Below, in pieces: positions 1 to 6,151 of a stretch of DNA of 10,008 nt (positions are counted from its first letter, which is position 1; every line of letters begins with the position of its first letter). The DNA lies in assembly GCA_900550955.1 (NCBI GenBank), contig URUF01000067.1, positions 1 through 10,008 on the forward strand, in the 5' to 3' direction. Below the pieces are notes generated by a model. That model had not been told where the DNA came from. It did not search any database and saw nothing but the letters and a program-made list of their open reading frames with translations. Source of the stretch: an uncultured Eubacteriales bacterium. Lineage in GTDB: Bacteria; Bacillota; Clostridia; Christensenellales; Aristaeellaceae. A program made the position numbers and the translations under genes.

Positions 1-96
1 CCCCTCTGGCCCTAGCGGAGCGGGCCGCTTGCCGCTCTACCCGCATCGGCCTCACTACGCGCACGCGCTCCAAAGCGCAAAAAACTTAACCCCGCA
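1..96. other. Gene-free stretch outside sigF 3' end
   Basis: No convincing gene is seen here. Open frames crossing it are low-complexity by-products of GC-rich sequence with no recognisable domain and no ribosome binding site. It holds short inverted repeats such as GCGC-TCCAAA-GCGC (67-78) followed by an A-run at 79-84, which read on the minus strand is a T-run preceding, not following, that hairpin. It lies downstream of the minus-strand spoIIA operon, so any operon read-through would enter it. Confidence 0.6.
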
Positions 97-233
97 GGAG
101 GCGCACCCCGCCAAAGCGGGCCGCCTCCCACCCAAGCCCCTTGGCTGGCTGCCACCCAAGCAGCCTCATACGCCTGCGCCCAACCCCTGCGCCATTGGCG
201 CGCAGTCCGGGGGTCCAGGGGGTCACCCCCTGG
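93..233. repeat. Cluster of GC-rich inverted repeats (left cluster)
   Basis: Several hairpins follow each other. An outer GGAGGCG (97-103) pairs with CGCCTCC (122-128) and encloses a second stem CCCGC (107-111)/GCGGG (116-120) with loop CAAA. Then come CCAAG-CCC-CTTGG (132-144), GGCTGC (147-152)/GCAGCC (160-165), GCGCC-ATT-GGCGC (189-201) and CCAGGGGG-TCA-CCCCCTGG (215-233). Three of them have 3-base loops. The order of arms resembles the cluster at the right end of the window. Its role is not known; it may protect mRNA 3' ends or stop transcription, as extragenic palindromes do elsewhere, but no T-run directly follows a stem. Confidence 0.75.
215..233 (-). repeat. Hairpin with the sigF stop codon in its loop
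   Basis: Perfect 8-bp arms CCAGGGGG (215-222) and CCCCCTGG (226-233) flank TCA, which on the minus strand is the TGA stop of sigF. The last codons of sigF (Pro-Arg-Gly) are therefore made of repeat arm. A rho-independent terminator is not supported because no T-run follows on the minus strand. Confidence 0.8.
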
Positions 234-882
234 GTTGTAGCGCCTGCCTGAGCAGCTCCTTGCCGTGCTGCTCCCAGCGCGAAACCTGCGGCTGCCCCAC
301 GCCAAAGCGCGCCGCAATTTCCGATTGGGAATAGCCCGCGCCAAAGCGCAGCCATAGCACCTGGGCATAGGGCTTGGGCAGGTGCGAAAGCGTGTCCTTT
401 AATAGCACCCAGTCCTCAAAGCCTCCGCCGGGCTCGGCCGCCGCCTGTGGGTCCACGGCTCCGCTGGCCGTGCGCATGCGTTCGCGCGCGGCCAGCATAG
501 CGCCCAGGCGTTCCGGCTCCACTCCCACGGCCTGGCCCAGCTCGGTCACGCTGGGCTCGCGGCCCTCGCGCGCGCGCAGCGTTTCGCGCGCGGTTTCCAC
601 CGCGCACAGGATGCGAAGCTCGGCGCGCGGCACATACATGGGCGCGGCGCGGCGGCACAGCTCCCGTAGCGCCCCCAGCACAAAGGGAATCGCATAGGTG
701 GAAAACCGCACGCCCCGGCTTTTGTCAAAGCGGGCCGCAGCCCACAAAAGCGCCGCCTCCGCCTCGCCAATCAGCTCCTCGCGGGGCACGCCGCGCCCGT
801 AAAACCGCCGCGCGCAGTACACGGCCAGGCCGTAATGCTCCCGCTCCTGGGGCTTAGCCGATTTCGTCAAGCATTCGCTCAC
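223..882 (-). CDS. sigF: RNA polymerase sigma-F factor (SpoIIAC), divergent
   Basis: Sigma-70 family factor that directs the first forespore-specific transcription during sporulation; held inactive by SpoIIAB. The 219-aa product shows region 2 at about residues 18-80, with RFSTYAIPF at 59-67 matching the RFSTYAVP signature of sigma-F/G. Region 3 is about 88-140. Region 4 is about 157-212, with a helix-turn-helix ending in QPQVSRWEQ (197-205), close to the QVQVSRLEK of Bacillus sigma-F. Bacillus SigF is 255 aa; the N-terminal part before region 2 is much shorter here. The usual core-binding segment (DLFQIGCIGLLKSVDKFD in Bacillus) reads ELIGEAEAALLWAAARFD (36-53), a strong departure. The start is GTG at 882, with GAGGTGGGG about 7 bases upstream, lying 29 bases inside spoIIAB. 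It is third in the operon, which with SpoIIAA/SpoIIAB fixes its identity. The C-terminal residues PRG are encoded by a palindrome arm. Confidence 0.92.
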   Translation of the reverse strand: MSECLTKSAKPQEREHYGLAVYCARRFYGRGVPREELIGEAEAALLWAAARFDKSRGVRFSTYAIPFVLGALRELCRRAAPMYVPRAELRILCAVETARETLRAREGREPSVTELGQAVGVEPERLGAMLAARERMRTASGAVDPQAAAEPGGGFEDWVLLKDTLSHLPKPYAQVLWLRFGAGYSQSEIAARFGVGQPQVSRWEQHGKELLRQALQPRG

Positions 883-1321
883 GGTGCAACCCCACCTCGC
901 CGGTGATGTATTTGCGCATGGTCACAGTGGTGCCGCGCCCCACGGCGCTTTCCACCTCCACCGCGTCCATAAAGGTTTGCATCACGCAAAAGCCCATGCC
1001 GCTGCGCTCCGCGCCGTCGCCGGTGGAGTAAAACGGCTGCATGGCGGTTTCCACATCCTCGATACCGCAGCCCTCGTCGCGGATGGACACGGTCAACAGC
1101 CTGCGCTCGCCATATTCGGCCCGCATGGTTACCATGCCGTCCTCCCGGCCGCGGTAGCCGTGTACAATGGCGTTGGTCACGGCCTCGCTCACGGCGGTTT
1201 TGATATCGGCCATCTCCGGCAGCGTGGGGTTTAGCTGCACGGCAAAGGCCGCAATGGCAACGCGCGCGAACGCCTCGTTCTGCGGACGCGCGGAAAAGGT
1301 AAGCTCCATCTGGTTTTGCAT
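854..1321 (-). CDS. spoIIAB: Anti-sigma-F factor SpoIIAB (serine kinase)
   Basis: GHKL-fold protein of 155 aa that binds and blocks sigma-F, and with ATP phosphorylates and inactivates SpoIIAA. The sequence aligns along its length with Bacillus SpoIIAB: MQNQMELTFSARPQNEAFAR versus MKNEMHLQFSALSQNESFAR, including Arg20, which contacts sigma-F and SpoIIAA in the known structures. The N-box is SEAVTNAIVHGY (45-56; Glu46, Asn50), the G1 box RDEGCGI (81-87) and the G2 box ERSGMGF (105-111), so the ATP site looks intact. The ATG at 1321 overlaps the spoIIAA stop (TGATG). A GTG one codon upstream (1324) is possible, but the ATG matches the family start; GGGGAGGG lies about 9 bases before it. The C-terminal tail beyond residue 140 is coded partly by DNA also used by sigF, which it overlaps by 29 bases. 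Confidence 0.96.
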   Translation of the reverse strand: MQNQMELTFSARPQNEAFARVAIAAFAVQLNPTLPEMADIKTAVSEAVTNAIVHGYRGREDGMVTMRAEYGERRLLTVSIRDEGCGIEDVETAMQPFYSTGDGAERSGMGFCVMQTFMDAVEVESAVGRGTTVTMRKYITGEVGLHRERMLDEIG

Positions 1322-1647
1322 CACAGCCGCCCTCCCCTGTTATGTTCCTCCACGCCAATCACCCTGTCCAGCCCGGAAAGCCTGAACAGCTTTTCCACGG
1401 GCGGCTGCATGTTTTTTACGCTCAGGCTGCCGCCGCGCATTTGCAGCGCGCGCAGCCGCCCCAGCAGCACGCCTATGCCCGATGAATCCATGAAGGTCAG
1501 GTTCTCCAAATCCAGCACCAAATGCGTTATGTCCGGGTCCTGAAGCATTTCGTCCAGCTTGCGGCGTATCTGCGGCGCGGCAAAATGATCCAGCTCGCCT
1601 GCGATGACAACCGTCACCGAGCCGTTTCGCGGCTTTGCCTGTTGCAT
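1321..1647 (-). CDS. spoIIAA: Anti-sigma-F factor antagonist SpoIIAA
   Basis: STAS-domain protein of 108 aa. In its unphosphorylated form it binds SpoIIAB and frees sigma-F; SpoIIAB phosphorylates it, and SpoIIE (not in this window) dephosphorylates it. The motif LDLENLTFMDSSGIGVLLGR (45-64) matches LNLEDLSFMDSSGLGVILGR of Bacillus, so Ser55 corresponds to the phosphorylated Ser58. GELDHFAA (17-24) is the conserved first helix entry. Length fits the family (117 aa in Bacillus). The ATG at 1647 has GGAGGG at 1654-1659 (minus strand), 6 bases away. It is the first gene of spoIIA, preceded by a candidate sigma-H promoter with a Spo0A-like box. Confidence 0.96.
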   Translation of the reverse strand: MQQAKPRNGSVTVVIAGELDHFAAPQIRRKLDEMLQDPDITHLVLDLENLTFMDSSGIGVLLGRLRALQMRGGSLSVKNMQPPVEKLFRLSGLDRVIGVEEHNRGGRL

Positions 1648-1681
1648 CCTTCACCCTCCGTTTCAGTCGGTTTGGTGTGTA

Positions 1682-1710
1682 GAGTTCGTGTACGCGTCAC
1701 TTTATCCTTT
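1682..1710 (-). promoter_or_regulatory. Candidate sigma-H promoter of the spoIIA operon
   Basis: Read on the minus strand, AAAGGATAA (1710-1702) fits the sigma-H -35 consensus RnAGGAwWW completely. After 11 bases comes CACGAACTC (1690-1682), close to the -10 consensus RnnGAATww, with GAAC for GAAT. Transcription would begin near 1675, leaving a leader of roughly 28 bases before spoIIAA. In Bacillus spoIIA is transcribed by sigma-H polymerase with Spo0A~P, so context and sequence agree. The start site is inferred. Confidence 0.7.
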
Positions 1711-1716
1711 GCCGAA
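1710..1716. promoter_or_regulatory. Candidate Spo0A box
   Basis: TGCCGAA on the plus strand, within TTTGCCGAAAA (1708-1718), fits the 0A-box consensus TGNCGAA exactly. It overlaps the last base of the spoIIA -35 element and extends upstream of it, where Spo0A~P would be expected to act. A 7-base degenerate match can occur by chance, so the support comes from its position. Confidence 0.55.
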
Positions 1717-1743
1717 AAATGGGAGGTTATGCAAAACAACGCG

Positions 1744-1772
1744 CAACGCCGCGCTTTTTTGCGCGCGCGTTG
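1744..1772. repeat. Imperfect inverted repeat between divergent promoters
   Basis: CAACGCCGCGC (1744-1754) can pair with GCGCGCGTTG (1763-1772) over 10 bp with one bulged C, across an 8-base loop that is mostly T. The right arm runs into the -35 of the plus-strand promoter (TTGACA, 1770-1775). It could be an operator or simply GC-rich sequence; the function is unknown. Confidence 0.45.
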
Positions 1773-1798
1773 ACAGCACAGGGAAAAAAGGCTATGAT
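1770..1798 (+). promoter_or_regulatory. Sigma-A promoter for the glycosyltransferase operon
   Basis: TTGACA (1770-1775), a 17-base spacer and TATGAT (1793-1798) give a near-perfect housekeeping promoter. Transcription would begin near 1805, upstream of the ATG at 1843. It points away from spoIIA; the two transcription units share about 195 bases of intergenic DNA. Confidence 0.88.
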
Positions 1799-1842
1799 AG
1801 GCTTGGTTTGATGTGCATTCTGGACGAAGGAAGGGCATGCGA

Positions 1843-2820
1843 ATGAAGCTGATTATTCAGATCCCCTGCTATAACGAGGCGGCTACGCTGCGCATTGCAC
1901 TGGATCACCTGCCCAAAAAGATCGAGGGCATAGATCAGATTGAAGTGCTGATTATCAACGACGGCTCTACGGATGAAACGATTCAGGTGGCCCGCGAATG
2001 GGGCGTAAATCATATTGTAAGCTTCCGGCAAAACCGTGGGCTGGCCCGGGGCTTTATGGCCGGTCTGGACGCCTGCCTGCACCTGGGCGCGGACGTCATC
2101 GTGAATACCGACGCGGACGATCAATATTGCGGCGCGGATATCGAGCGCCTGGTTCGCCCTATTTTAGACGAAAAGGCGGATATTGTGATTGGCGAGCGTC
2201 CCATTGATGAAACCCAGGATTTTTCCAAGAAGAAAAAAATGTTTCAGCACCTGGGCAGCTGGGTGGTGCGCGTAGCCTCCAACACCGATATTCCGGACGC
2301 GCCCAGCGGCTTTCGCGCTTATAGCCGCGAGGCCGCGTTGCGCCTAAACGTGGTAAATGAATATACCTATACGCTGGAAACCATCATCCAGGCCGGTTGG
2401 AACCGCATCCCCATGACCAGCGTGCCCGTGCGCACCAACCCAGAGCTGCGCCCCTCGCGCCTGTTTAACAGCATGTGGCGCTACATGAAGCGCTCCTCCG
2501 CAGTAATCATGCGCTCCTTTGCCATGTACAAGCCCCTGCGCTTTTTTGGCATCATCGGCTTGATGTTTTTCCTGGTGGGCGTTATCTTGGGCGTGCGTTT
2601 CCTGGTTATTTTCTTTGCTACGGGGTCTGGCAGCGGGCATATCCAATCGCTCATCCTGTGCGCCGCGCTGCTCATGATCGGCGTGCAAATTATGATTACC
2701 GGCGTACAGGCCGATCTCATCAGCGATAACCGCAAGCTGCTGGAGGATGTGCAATACCGCGTGCGCAAGATGGAATGCGCCCAATCCGCCGGCAGCGCCA
2801 AGGAGGAAAAGCTGCTTTGA
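1843..2820 (+). CDS. Family 2 glycosyltransferase, polyprenol-phosphate sugar type (DPM1-like)
   Basis: Likely moves a sugar from a nucleotide donor to undecaprenyl phosphate on the inner face of the membrane. The 325-aa product opens with MKLIIQIPCYNEAATL and has the GT-A features of GT2: NDGSTD (39-44), the metal/nucleotide site DADDQ (90-94) and PSGFRAY (154-160), typical of the DPM1/GtrB-like group. Two membrane helices follow at about 235-259 and 267-289, then a charged cytoplasmic tail. The ATG at 1843 is preferred because AGGAAGG (1828-1834) sits 8 bases before it and it matches the family start; ATG 1837 is too close and the in-frame GTG at 1813 has no binding site. It is first in a unit with a DUF354 gene and a GT-C-like gene. 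Donor sugar cannot be read from sequence. Confidence 0.9.
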   Translation: MKLIIQIPCYNEAATLRIALDHLPKKIEGIDQIEVLIINDGSTDETIQVAREWGVNHIVSFRQNRGLARGFMAGLDACLHLGADVIVNTDADDQYCGADIERLVRPILDEKADIVIGERPIDETQDFSKKKKMFQHLGSWVVRVASNTDIPDAPSGFRAYSREAALRLNVVNEYTYTLETIIQAGWNRIPMTSVPVRTNPELRPSRLFNSMWRYMKRSSAVIMRSFAMYKPLRFFGIIGLMFFLVGVILGVRFLVIFFATGSGSGHIQSLILCAALLMIGVQIMITGVQADLISDNRKLLEDVQYRVRKMECAQSAGSAKEEKLL

Positions 2821-3872
2821 AAGCCATGATCTGCTTTACCCATCCGGCATGGGTGCACCAGTTTCATCACATCATATGGCGCATGCGCGAGCGCGGGGAC
2901 GAGGTGCTCTGCTTTGTAGCCGAGAAGGACGGCAACTCCACGCTTCTGGAGCGCTATGGCATACCCTATGTGCGCTGCGCCAAATCCACGGGCAAAAACC
3001 CCGTGCAAAAAGCCCTTCTGTTTTTGAAGCTCTCCGTGCAGTTTTCCATCGCCGCGCTGCGCGATAAGCCCGATATCATGATCGGCCGCGCCGCGCCCAT
3101 GCTGGCCGTGGCGTCCTGGGTGAGCCGCAAGCCTCATCTGTTGTACGAGGATACCGAGGTCAGCAAATTCAGCCTGCGCATCTGCAAGCGGCTATCCACC
3201 AAAATCCTTACGCCGCGCACCTTTTTAACCGACCTGGGCCCCCGGCAGGAAAGGCTGGATACCTATAAGGAGCTGTTTTACCTGCACCCCTCCGTGTTCA
3301 CGCCGGATAAGCAAATCCTGCGCGACGTGGGCTTTAACCCGGACGAGCCCTATATCCTTGTGCGCTTTGTGGCCTGGAACGCCAGCCACGATATCGGCAA
3401 GCACGGCCTGGACGCGGCGGGCCAGATCGCGCTTGTGCGCAGGCTGGAAAAATACGGCCGCGTGTACGTAAGCGCCGAGGGCGCCCTGCCGGACGAGCTT
3501 AGGCCCAACGCGCTTCAAACGCCCTATGAGCTCATCCACCACGTGCTGGCCTTCGCCCGCCTGGTATTCAGCGAGGGCGCAACCATGGCCAGCGAGGCCG
3601 TGATGCTGGGCACGCACGCGCTGTATGTGAATACCATCGTATCCGGCAGCACGCGCGAGCAGTGCGAGCGCTTCCACCTTTTGTATAATTTCAACGAAGG
3701 CGAGGACCGCTACGAGCGCGCCGCCGCCCAGGCCGAGGCCCTTTTGCAAACGCCCGGCCTGGTGGAGCTGGGCCGTGAAAAGCGGCGCAAGCTGCTTGAG
3801 GAAAAAGTAGATATCAATGCCTATTACATGGCCGAAATGGACAGGCTGGCAAAGGCCGGGAGGAAGGGCTGA
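2817..3872 (+). CDS. DUF354 family protein, GT-B-like
   Basis: A 351-aa soluble protein resembling the DUF354 family, whose fold is related to UDP-GlcNAc 2-epimerase/GT-B enzymes and which occurs in surface-polysaccharide loci; no reaction is established that I can cite. Visible features are MICFTHPAWVHQFHHI (4-19) at the first beta-alpha unit, KPDIMIGRAAPMLAVAS (84-100), KPHLLYEDTE (105-114), LVRFVAWNASHDIGKHG (181-197) opening the second domain, and SEGATMASEAVMLG (252-265), the epimerase-like nucleotide-binding loop. A TTG start at 2817 is chosen: AAGGAGG (2800-2806) lies 10 bases upstream and TTG overlaps the previous stop (TTGA). The next candidate, ATG 2826, lies 19 bases from it. The chain ends in TGATG, coupling it to the next gene. 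Its neighbours suggest a role in making or attaching a surface glycan. Confidence 0.82.
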   Translation: MKAMICFTHPAWVHQFHHIIWRMRERGDEVLCFVAEKDGNSTLLERYGIPYVRCAKSTGKNPVQKALLFLKLSVQFSIAALRDKPDIMIGRAAPMLAVASWVSRKPHLLYEDTEVSKFSLRICKRLSTKILTPRTFLTDLGPRQERLDTYKELFYLHPSVFTPDKQILRDVGFNPDEPYILVRFVAWNASHDIGKHGLDAAGQIALVRRLEKYGRVYVSAEGALPDELRPNALQTPYELIHHVLAFARLVFSEGATMASEAVMLGTHALYVNTIVSGSTREQCERFHLLYNFNEGEDRYERAAAQAEALLQTPGLVELGREKRRKLLEEKVDINAYYMAEMDRLAKAGRKG

Positions 3873-6091
3873 TGACGTGGCTGGACATTGGCAACGGCTG
3901 GCGCAACCTGTTTTTGCTCTCCTGCGCCGTGCAGGCGGCGGCCCTGGGCCTGTGGTTTGCGTCGCGCAGGTGGTTTTGCGGGCATAGCCGCCTGGCGTGC
4001 TTTTTCACCGGCGCAGCCGCGACGCCCCTGTGCCAGTACCTGTGGACGCTGCTTCTGGCGCTTGTGTGGCCGGGCGCGCCGCGCCTTGCGTATACCGGCG
4101 TACCGCCTTTGCTATCGGCGCTGGGGCTGCTTGTGATGCTGCTTCGCCGCGCGCGCCGCCTGCCGGGGCTATGCGCGCGCGGCTATGCCTGGCTCAAGCG
4201 CCTGTGCCGTTTGGATAAGCCCGCCGTGGCAAGCGCCTGCATGGCGCTGTGCGTCGTGGTTTTGCTGTTTCCGCCTTGCCTGCGCTTTTTAAGCAGCATG
4301 GACAGCGTGCGCGGCGGCGATGCGGGCGAATACCTGGCCCTGGCCCAGCGCTACTGCGAGGACCGCGACCTGGGCAAGCTTTTGGAAAAGGAAGAAACCG
4401 AAGGCCATTTCCGCGGCCACAGCCATTTTCCCTCGCTGGAGCTGTATATGAGCTACGGCCTGTTCCATACGGACGGCCAGGTGGGCTATCCCAACGATAA
4501 GGCCGCGTTTACCGGGCTGGGGCTGCTCACGTTCTATATGGCGGCGGCGTATCTGGCGCTGCTCATCGCGCTGTGCCGGGGGCGGAAGCGCTGGGTGCTT
4601 CTGGGCGTGGTGCTGTTTAATCTTACGCCCAACCTGTATTTTTCCGTGCAAAGCGCGCCGCGGGATATCTGGCGCATCCTGGCGCTGTTATGGGCCATGC
4701 TCTGCTTTGCGGGGATTCAACCGTGCGGAAGCTGGAAACGCTATATGGGGAAGCTGGCGCTTTCCTTCGGCGTATGCTTCACGGCGATGAGCGCCCATGT
4801 GGTGTGCTTTGTGGTGCTGCCCTTCATTGTGGCCGCATGGGTGATCTGGCGCTTTGCCCACGCGCTTATGACGCAAAGCCGCGGCGCTGGCAGGACGCTC
4901 CTTGCCAGCCTGGGCATAGCGCTGGCAAGCGCGGCGGGCACGCTGGCCGCGTTCTGGGGCAATATCTGGTGCTACCTGCGCTGGGGCGAGCTATCCCCCT
5001 GGCGGCTGATGACCACCTACACCGGCGCGCCCTGGTATGATTCATACATGGCCATTGAGTATAAGCTGGAGGAAACCACCACGCATCTCAGCTTTTGGCA
5101 GGCCAAGGATTCCATCCTGCTGTCCTACGCCACGCCCGTGGGCGTATGGGGCTTCCGGCTGGGCCTTGCGGCGCTGATTGCCGGCGCGGCCTACGTGGTA
5201 TACAGCCGCGCGCGCCTGCGCAGGGCCGCCGCCGGGGCGCTCGCCACCTCCGCCGCAACCGACGGCCCCACGGCGGTGCTTGTAAGCCGCAAGGCCGGCG
5301 CGGGCGTGCAAAGCGCGTCTATGCTGCTGCTTGCGGCCCTGTACACGCTAATGACCCTCGCGCCCATGACCGGCCTGCTGGACAGCCCCCTGTACAGCTT
5401 TTCCGGCTCCTTTTTGAAGCTGCCGCGCTACACGCTGCAATGGTTCCTGTTGGCCTGCGGCATGATTTGCGCCGCCCTTGCCGCTTTGGAGGATGCGTGG
5501 CCCGCGCTGTGCCGCTTTGCGCGCAGGCGGCTTTCGTCCCGCGCGCCGCGCGCCGCCGCTTTTGCCGCCCCGGTGAAGGCGCGGCTTGCGCGCCTGCCCG
5601 CCTACCTGTGCGCGCTTTTGTGCGTGCTGGGCCTGGTGAAGGGCGTTAACCAAACCGGCTATACCAATACCTTCTACCGTTACAGCCGCGGCGTGATGGA
5701 GGACGAAAGCATCCTCCTGGACAACGGCTTCCGCGACCGCTACGGCCTGCTGATGCAGGTGGCCGCCCATGTGCCGGAGGATGAAAAAATCCTGATTACC
5801 CGGGTGGGGTACCAGTACGCCCTGCGCGGGCGGGGCTATGTGCTCACCTCCAACCCCATCGTGCCGCTGATGAACCTGCCGCTGGAGGCGGTGGGCCCCG
5901 CGCTTGCGGAAATGGGCGTGGGCATGCTGGCTACCGAGCCGGATTTCTGGGACGGGCGGTATTATGTTCAATCCACGCTGCATGACTATCTACAAACCCT
6001 GCCCCAGGAGCAGATTGTGGAAACGCCTACCATGCGCCTGTACCTGCTGGACCGCTCGCTGATTCCCTACGCGAACGTTTCCAGCGATTGA
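3872..6091 (+). CDS. Large multi-spanning membrane protein, GT-C glycosyltransferase-like
   Basis: A 739-aa integral membrane protein with about 12-13 hydrophobic segments (roughly 13-31, 42-66, 72-92, 119-140, 213-258 as two, 268-283, 294-326, 343-365, 425-445, 482-503, 520-541, 575-592) and a C-terminal soluble part of about 147 residues (593-739). GGDAGEYLALAQRY (148-161), in the long loop after the fourth segment, resembles the acidic first-loop motif of GT-C enzymes, which take sugars from polyprenol-phosphate donors outside the cytoplasm. Two Arg/Ala-rich loops (445-480 and 549-575) are probably cytoplasmic by the positive-inside rule. The ATG overlaps the DUF354 stop by one base, with GGGAGG 8 bases upstream. 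Following a DPM1-like GT2, it is the expected user of the lipid-linked sugar. A polymerase- or ligase-like role is possible; overall identity is moderate because no family-specific signature beyond the acidic motif was recognised. Confidence 0.75.
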   Translation: MTWLDIGNGWRNLFLLSCAVQAAALGLWFASRRWFCGHSRLACFFTGAAATPLCQYLWTLLLALVWPGAPRLAYTGVPPLLSALGLLVMLLRRARRLPGLCARGYAWLKRLCRLDKPAVASACMALCVVVLLFPPCLRFLSSMDSVRGGDAGEYLALAQRYCEDRDLGKLLEKEETEGHFRGHSHFPSLELYMSYGLFHTDGQVGYPNDKAAFTGLGLLTFYMAAAYLALLIALCRGRKRWVLLGVVLFNLTPNLYFSVQSAPRDIWRILALLWAMLCFAGIQPCGSWKRYMGKLALSFGVCFTAMSAHVVCFVVLPFIVAAWVIWRFAHALMTQSRGAGRTLLASLGIALASAAGTLAAFWGNIWCYLRWGELSPWRLMTTYTGAPWYDSYMAIEYKLEETTTHLSFWQAKDSILLSYATPVGVWGFRLGLAALIAGAAYVVYSRARLRRAAAGALATSAATDGPTAVLVSRKAGAGVQSASMLLLAALYTLMTLAPMTGLLDSPLYSFSGSFLKLPRYTLQWFLLACGMICAALAALEDAWPALCRFARRRLSSRAPRAAAFAAPVKARLARLPAYLCALLCVLGLVKGVNQTGYTNTFYRYSRGVMEDESILLDNGFRDRYGLLMQVAAHVPEDEKILITRVGYQYALRGRGYVLTSNPIVPLMNLPLEAVGPALAEMGVGMLATEPDFWDGRYYVQSTLHDYLQTLPQEQIVETPTMRLYLLDRSLIPYANVSSD

Positions 6092-6116
6092 CGCGCCGCC
6101 CAATTCGTGCTACTAT
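6088..6116 (+). promoter_or_regulatory. Sigma-A-like promoter for the Yip1-M1-GtrA unit
   Basis: TTGACG (6088-6093), a 17-base spacer and TACTAT (6111-6116) match the housekeeping pattern at 5 of 6 and 4 of 6 positions. The -35 lies across the GT-C stop codon (6089-6091). Transcription would begin near 6123, about 29 bases before the next ATG, allowing the downstream genes to be expressed apart from the glycosyltransferase unit. Confidence 0.65.
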
Positions 6117-6151
6117 ACAGTTTTCCTGTTGTTTGATAAAGGAGGGAGCCT

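Noticed and set aside
67..84. Hairpin plus run of A/T as a terminator
   Set aside because: The run follows the hairpin as A on the plus strand and precedes it as T on the minus strand, the wrong order for a rho-independent terminator of spoIIA.
12..368. Open frames on both strands across the left repeat cluster
   Set aside because: They run through palindromic repeats and into sigF, are low-complexity, and lack ribosome binding sites.
1614..1846. Small open frames in the spoIIA-glycosyltransferase intergenic region
   Set aside because: They overlap the promoters on both strands and have no ribosome binding site or recognisable sequence.
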